DNA of 64,000 nucleotides from Silvibacterium bohemicum (GTDB taxonomy: Bacteria; Acidobacteriota; Terriglobia; Terriglobales; Acidobacteriaceae): NCBI RefSeq assembly GCF_001006305.1, contig NZ_LBHJ01000002.1:332029-396028 (forward strand), written 5' to 3'. This document shows positions 62,014 through 64,000 of this stretch, piece after piece. Within the stretch, counting starts at the first letter, position 1, and every line of letters begins with the position of its first letter. The position numbers were made by a program, and so were the translations under genes. Below the pieces are notes generated by a model. That model searched no databases. It was not told the origin of the DNA and saw only the letters and a program-made list of their open reading frames with translations.

Positions 62014-62565
62014 ATGTTGATCACCGTGCTCGATCTGGAGCGGGAACCGCTCGAATTCGATCTGGCCATCGATCCCGGCGCCATCGATTATTCGGAAGAA
62101 ATCACCCAGAAGGGACCACTTGCCGTCCAGGGGGGAGCCGAAGTCATCGAAGAGCACCACGGCCCGCGCGAAATTATCTCCGACATACGCCTTCGCGGCA
62201 GCTACCAGGGGGATTTCGAGATGCCCTGCGCCCGCTGCCTGGAGCCGGTCGCTCATCCCGTTTCCGGGCAGTTCGACCTCATCTTTCGTCCGCTTGGCGC
62301 GGATCGGGACGCGATCGACCACTCCATCAGCACATCCGAGACCGAAATCGGTTATTATCAGAATGGCGGTCTTGCGCTGGAAGATGTGTTACGTGAGCAG
62401 GTGCTCTTGTCCCTCCCCGTTCGTACACTCTGCCGGCAAGATTGCAAAGGACTTTGCCCGCACTGCGGCCTCGATCTGAACTCCGAATCCTGCACCTGCG
62501 AAGCGGCTTCGTCCGATCCCCGGTGGTCGGCGCTCTCGGACTTGGGCAGTCGGATAAAAATTTAG
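62014..62565 (+). CDS. DUF177/YceD family protein
   Basis: This 183-residue protein has the family core LRGSYQGDFEMPCARCLEPV (about residue 65), with a Cys pair (CARC), and the C-terminal metal-like cluster LCRQDCKGLCPHCGLDLNSE (about 148), then the SDPRWSALSDL motif (about 170). YceD/DUF177 proteins are encoded next to rpmF and plsX in most bacteria and are linked to 23S rRNA processing in some. Here the rpmF gene follows 79 bases downstream. The start ATG at 62014 is preceded by GCGAGG. Precise function unsettled. Confidence 0.9.
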   Translation: MLITVLDLEREPLEFDLAIDPGAIDYSEEITQKGPLAVQGGAEVIEEHHGPREIISDIRLRGSYQGDFEMPCARCLEPVAHPVSGQFDLIFRPLGADRDAIDHSISTSETEIGYYQNGGLALEDVLREQVLLSLPVRTLCRQDCKGLCPHCGLDLNSESCTCEAASSDPRWSALSDLGSRIKI

Positions 62566-62644
62566 TTTTGCCGATCATCCTGCCCGGTTTCGGGCAGCGC
62601 CGGTGCGTAACAGGTCCGGAGATCGATCGCGAAAGGAATCTGAA

Positions 62645-62830
62645 ATGCCTAATCCAAAGCGGCGTCATTCCAAGGCCCGCACCTCCAAGCGTCGCGCACA
62701 CGATGCGCTGACCGCCACTGGCACCTCCGAGTGCCCCAGCTGTCACGAGCGTAAGCTTCCCCACCGCGCTTGCCCCAAGTGCGGCACCTACAAGGGACGC
62801 GACGTTCTCGAAGTAAAGGAAGCCAGCTAG
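62645..62830 (+). CDS. rpmF: 50S ribosomal protein L32
   Basis: I choose the ATG at 62645 (MPNPKRRHSKARTSKRRAHD) preceded by GAAAGGAATCTGAA with a good GAAAGG; a longer frame from 62603 adds 14 residues not found in L32. The 61-residue ribosomal protein carries the zinc-ribbon form: CPSCHERKLPHRACPKCG (about residues 31-48) holds four cysteines. It is part of the large subunit near the peptidyl-transferase region. It lies between DUF177 and plsX, the widespread order. Identification firm. Confidence 0.96.
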   Translation: MPNPKRRHSKARTSKRRAHDALTATGTSECPSCHERKLPHRACPKCGTYKGRDVLEVKEAS

Positions 62831-62842
62831 CCCCGGCTATCG

Positions 62843-63886
62843 ATGCTGATTGACATCGCTCTCGATGCCATGGGTTCGGATAAATCTCCGGAGCCTGAAC
62901 TCCGGGGTGCTATCCTCGCCTGCCGTCAGCTGCCCGTCCGCGTTCACCTCATAGGACCGCAGGAAACGCTGCGGCGCAGCTTGTCGTCCTACCTGGACGG
63001 CGAGCGGCTGCCCATTGAGATCGTCCACGCCAGCGAGCACATTGGCATGGAAGAAAAGGCCGCGCACGCTGTCCGGGCAAAAAAGGACAGCAGCATGCGC
63101 GTGGGCCTCAAGCTGGTCCGCGATAAGCATGTCGCCGGTTTCTTCACCGCGGGCAATACCGGAGCCGCCATGGCGTCGGCCAAGATGGTTCTGGGGGCGC
63201 TTCCCGGCGTCGATCGTCCGGCGCTGGCGATTGTTGTGCCTACTCTCTCCGGCACGCCCTCCATTCTTCTTGATGTTGGCGCGAACGTTGATTGCAAGCC
63301 GCAGAACCTCGAGCAATTCGCGGTGATGGGTGAGCTCTATGCGCGCAGCGTGCTGAAGATCAGCCGTCCGCGCGTGGGCATCCTCTCCGTCGGCGAGGAA
63401 GAGAGCAAGGGCAACGATCTCACCCGCGAAACCTATCCGCTGCTCAAGCAGCTGCCCATCAACTTCATCGGCAACGTGGAAGGCCGCGATATCTACAACG
63501 GCAACTGCGATGTGATTGTCTGCGACGGCTTCGTCGGCAATGTAGCGCTCAAGACATCGGAAGGCCTTACGCGCTTAGTCCGCGAGATGCTTAAAGCCTC
63601 GCTGACCACGACCGTCACCGCGCAGGTTGGCGCGCTTCTGTCGCGTAAGGCATTTAACGCGTTCAAGCGTAGGCTCGATCCTTCGGAATACGGCGGAGCA
63701 CCCCTGCTGGGCGTGCGTGGAGTCTGCATCATCGGCCACGGATCGTCGAACGATCGCGCGATTATGAACGGCATCCGCGTCGCAGCAGAGTTTGCTCAGG
63801 CGGGAATCAATGAGAGCATTGCACGCGAGTTCACGCAGCGCCCCGATCCGCCGCTCTCCGGCGCATTCAATCTTCCTATCCAGTAA
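62843..63886 (+). CDS. plsX: Phosphate acyltransferase
   Basis: The 347-residue enzyme makes acyl-phosphate from acyl-ACP, the start of phospholipid synthesis. Motifs: [19 protein letters not shown] (about residue 4), [20 protein letters not shown] (about 85), [15 protein letters not shown] (about 105), [11 protein letters not shown] (about 128), [11 protein letters not shown] (about 144), [15 protein letters not shown] (about 180), [20 protein letters not shown] and [10 protein letters not shown] (about 211-240), and [17 protein letters not shown] (about 287). It begins 12 bases after rpmF. It is complete; 114 bases follow to the window end without a further gene. Confidence 0.95.
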   Translation: MLIDIALDAMGSDKSPEPELRGAILACRQLPVRVHLIGPQETLRRSLSSYLDGERLPIEIVHASEHIGMEEKAAHAVRAKKDSSMRVGLKLVRDKHVAGFFTAGNTGAAMASAKMVLGALPGVDRPALAIVVPTLSGTPSILLDVGANVDCKPQNLEQFAVMGELYARSVLKISRPRVGILSVGEEESKGNDLTRETYPLLKQLPINFIGNVEGRDIYNGNCDVIVCDGFVGNVALKTSEGLTRLVREMLKASLTTTVTAQVGALLSRKAFNAFKRRLDPSEYGGAPLLGVRGVCIIGHGSSNDRAIMNGIRVAAEFAQAGINESIAREFTQRPDPPLSGAFNLPIQ

Positions 63887-64000
63887 GAATCTCAGATCCA
63901 GCAAGAGCGGCAACGAATCACCATGCCGTCATTCTTGTATCTATGAAGGATCGACAGTTTAGGTAGAGACTGTTGAGGTGGGGGAGCACTTTGTATTGCT
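63887..64000. other. Window end without visible gene (114 bases)
   Basis: After plsX I see no start of another gene, no clear hairpin and no RNA gene. The next gene (often fabH in other genomes) may lie beyond the window. Confidence 0.4.

Noticed and set aside
60925..62322. Long antisense frame across the ureidoglycolate amidohydrolase and DUF177 genes
   Set aside because: It spans two genes with firm family motifs on the plus strand, so it is not a gene.

Overview
The window reads as a piece of an Acidobacteriota chromosome (class Terriglobia, probably Acidobacteriaceae). This is inferred from the high GC content, an Oar-like TonB-dependent receptor with an N-terminal carboxypeptidase-regulatory domain, CRTAC1/ASPIC-UnbV proteins paired with TPR proteins, a Ser/Thr kinase-TPR fusion, choice-of-anchor-D proteins and the conserved trpS-scpA and DUF177-rpmF-plsX neighbourhoods. 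I see no prophage, CRISPR array, rRNA or tRNA gene. The only transposase-like gene is a REP-associated (RAYT-type) protein that appears to have lost its catalytic residues.

Layout. 1-6.5 kb: housekeeping genes (end of trpS, scpA, scpB, an RluB-type pseudouridine synthase), interrupted by the RAYT-like gene, a RibD/DHFR-fold reductase and a PiT phosphate transporter with a Pho-box-like triple repeat upstream. 6.7-22.4 kb: mostly exported proteins. These are a small secreted protein, a TPR lipoprotein-like or periplasmic protein, an exported Nif3-like protein, a Tat-exported CRTAC1 protein, a heptaheme cytochrome c, an Oar-type receptor with a large hairpin in its leader, and a TPR-CRTAC1 gene pair. 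22.5-45.5 kb: mixed functions, including a GNAT acetyltransferase, a Met/His-rich secreted protein, an exported M24 peptidase, nicotinamidase, a lectin-like/ASH surface protein, the kinase-TPR receptor, an exported amidase, a mutarotase, an MscS channel, a two-gene sugar-acid (Weimberg-type) module, Ddl, FabD and a diheme cytochrome.

45.5-61.9 kb is the most coherent part, a nucleobase-catabolism supercluster. On the minus strand, one apparent operon encodes reductive pyrimidine degradation: beta-ureidopropionase, PreT, PreA, dihydropyrimidinase and an NCS1 permease. An internally duplicated membrane protein follows, then panB and panC. Because uracil breakdown yields beta-alanine, the co-substrate of PanC, this order suggests feeding of pyrimidine-derived beta-alanine into pantothenate and CoA. 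On the plus strand, starting 33 bases from a divergent guanine deaminase, lie allantoinase, OHCU decarboxylase, HIU hydrolase, urate oxidase, allantoate amidohydrolase, ureidoglycine aminohydrolase and a second M20 amidohydrolase that fits ureidoglycolate amidohydrolase. Together these give a complete predicted route from urate to glyoxylate, CO2 and ammonia without urease. Xanthine dehydrogenase and any dedicated regulator are not in the window.

62-64 kb returns to housekeeping genes: DUF177/YceD, ribosomal protein L32 and PlsX. No single gene set here can be proven to be a new system from sequence alone. The best leads are the pyrimidine-to-pantothenate arrangement, the exported CRTAC1/TPR/multiheme locus, the catalytically degenerate RAYT with nearby palindromes, the phosphate-transporter promoter repeats and the leader hairpin of the Oar receptor.
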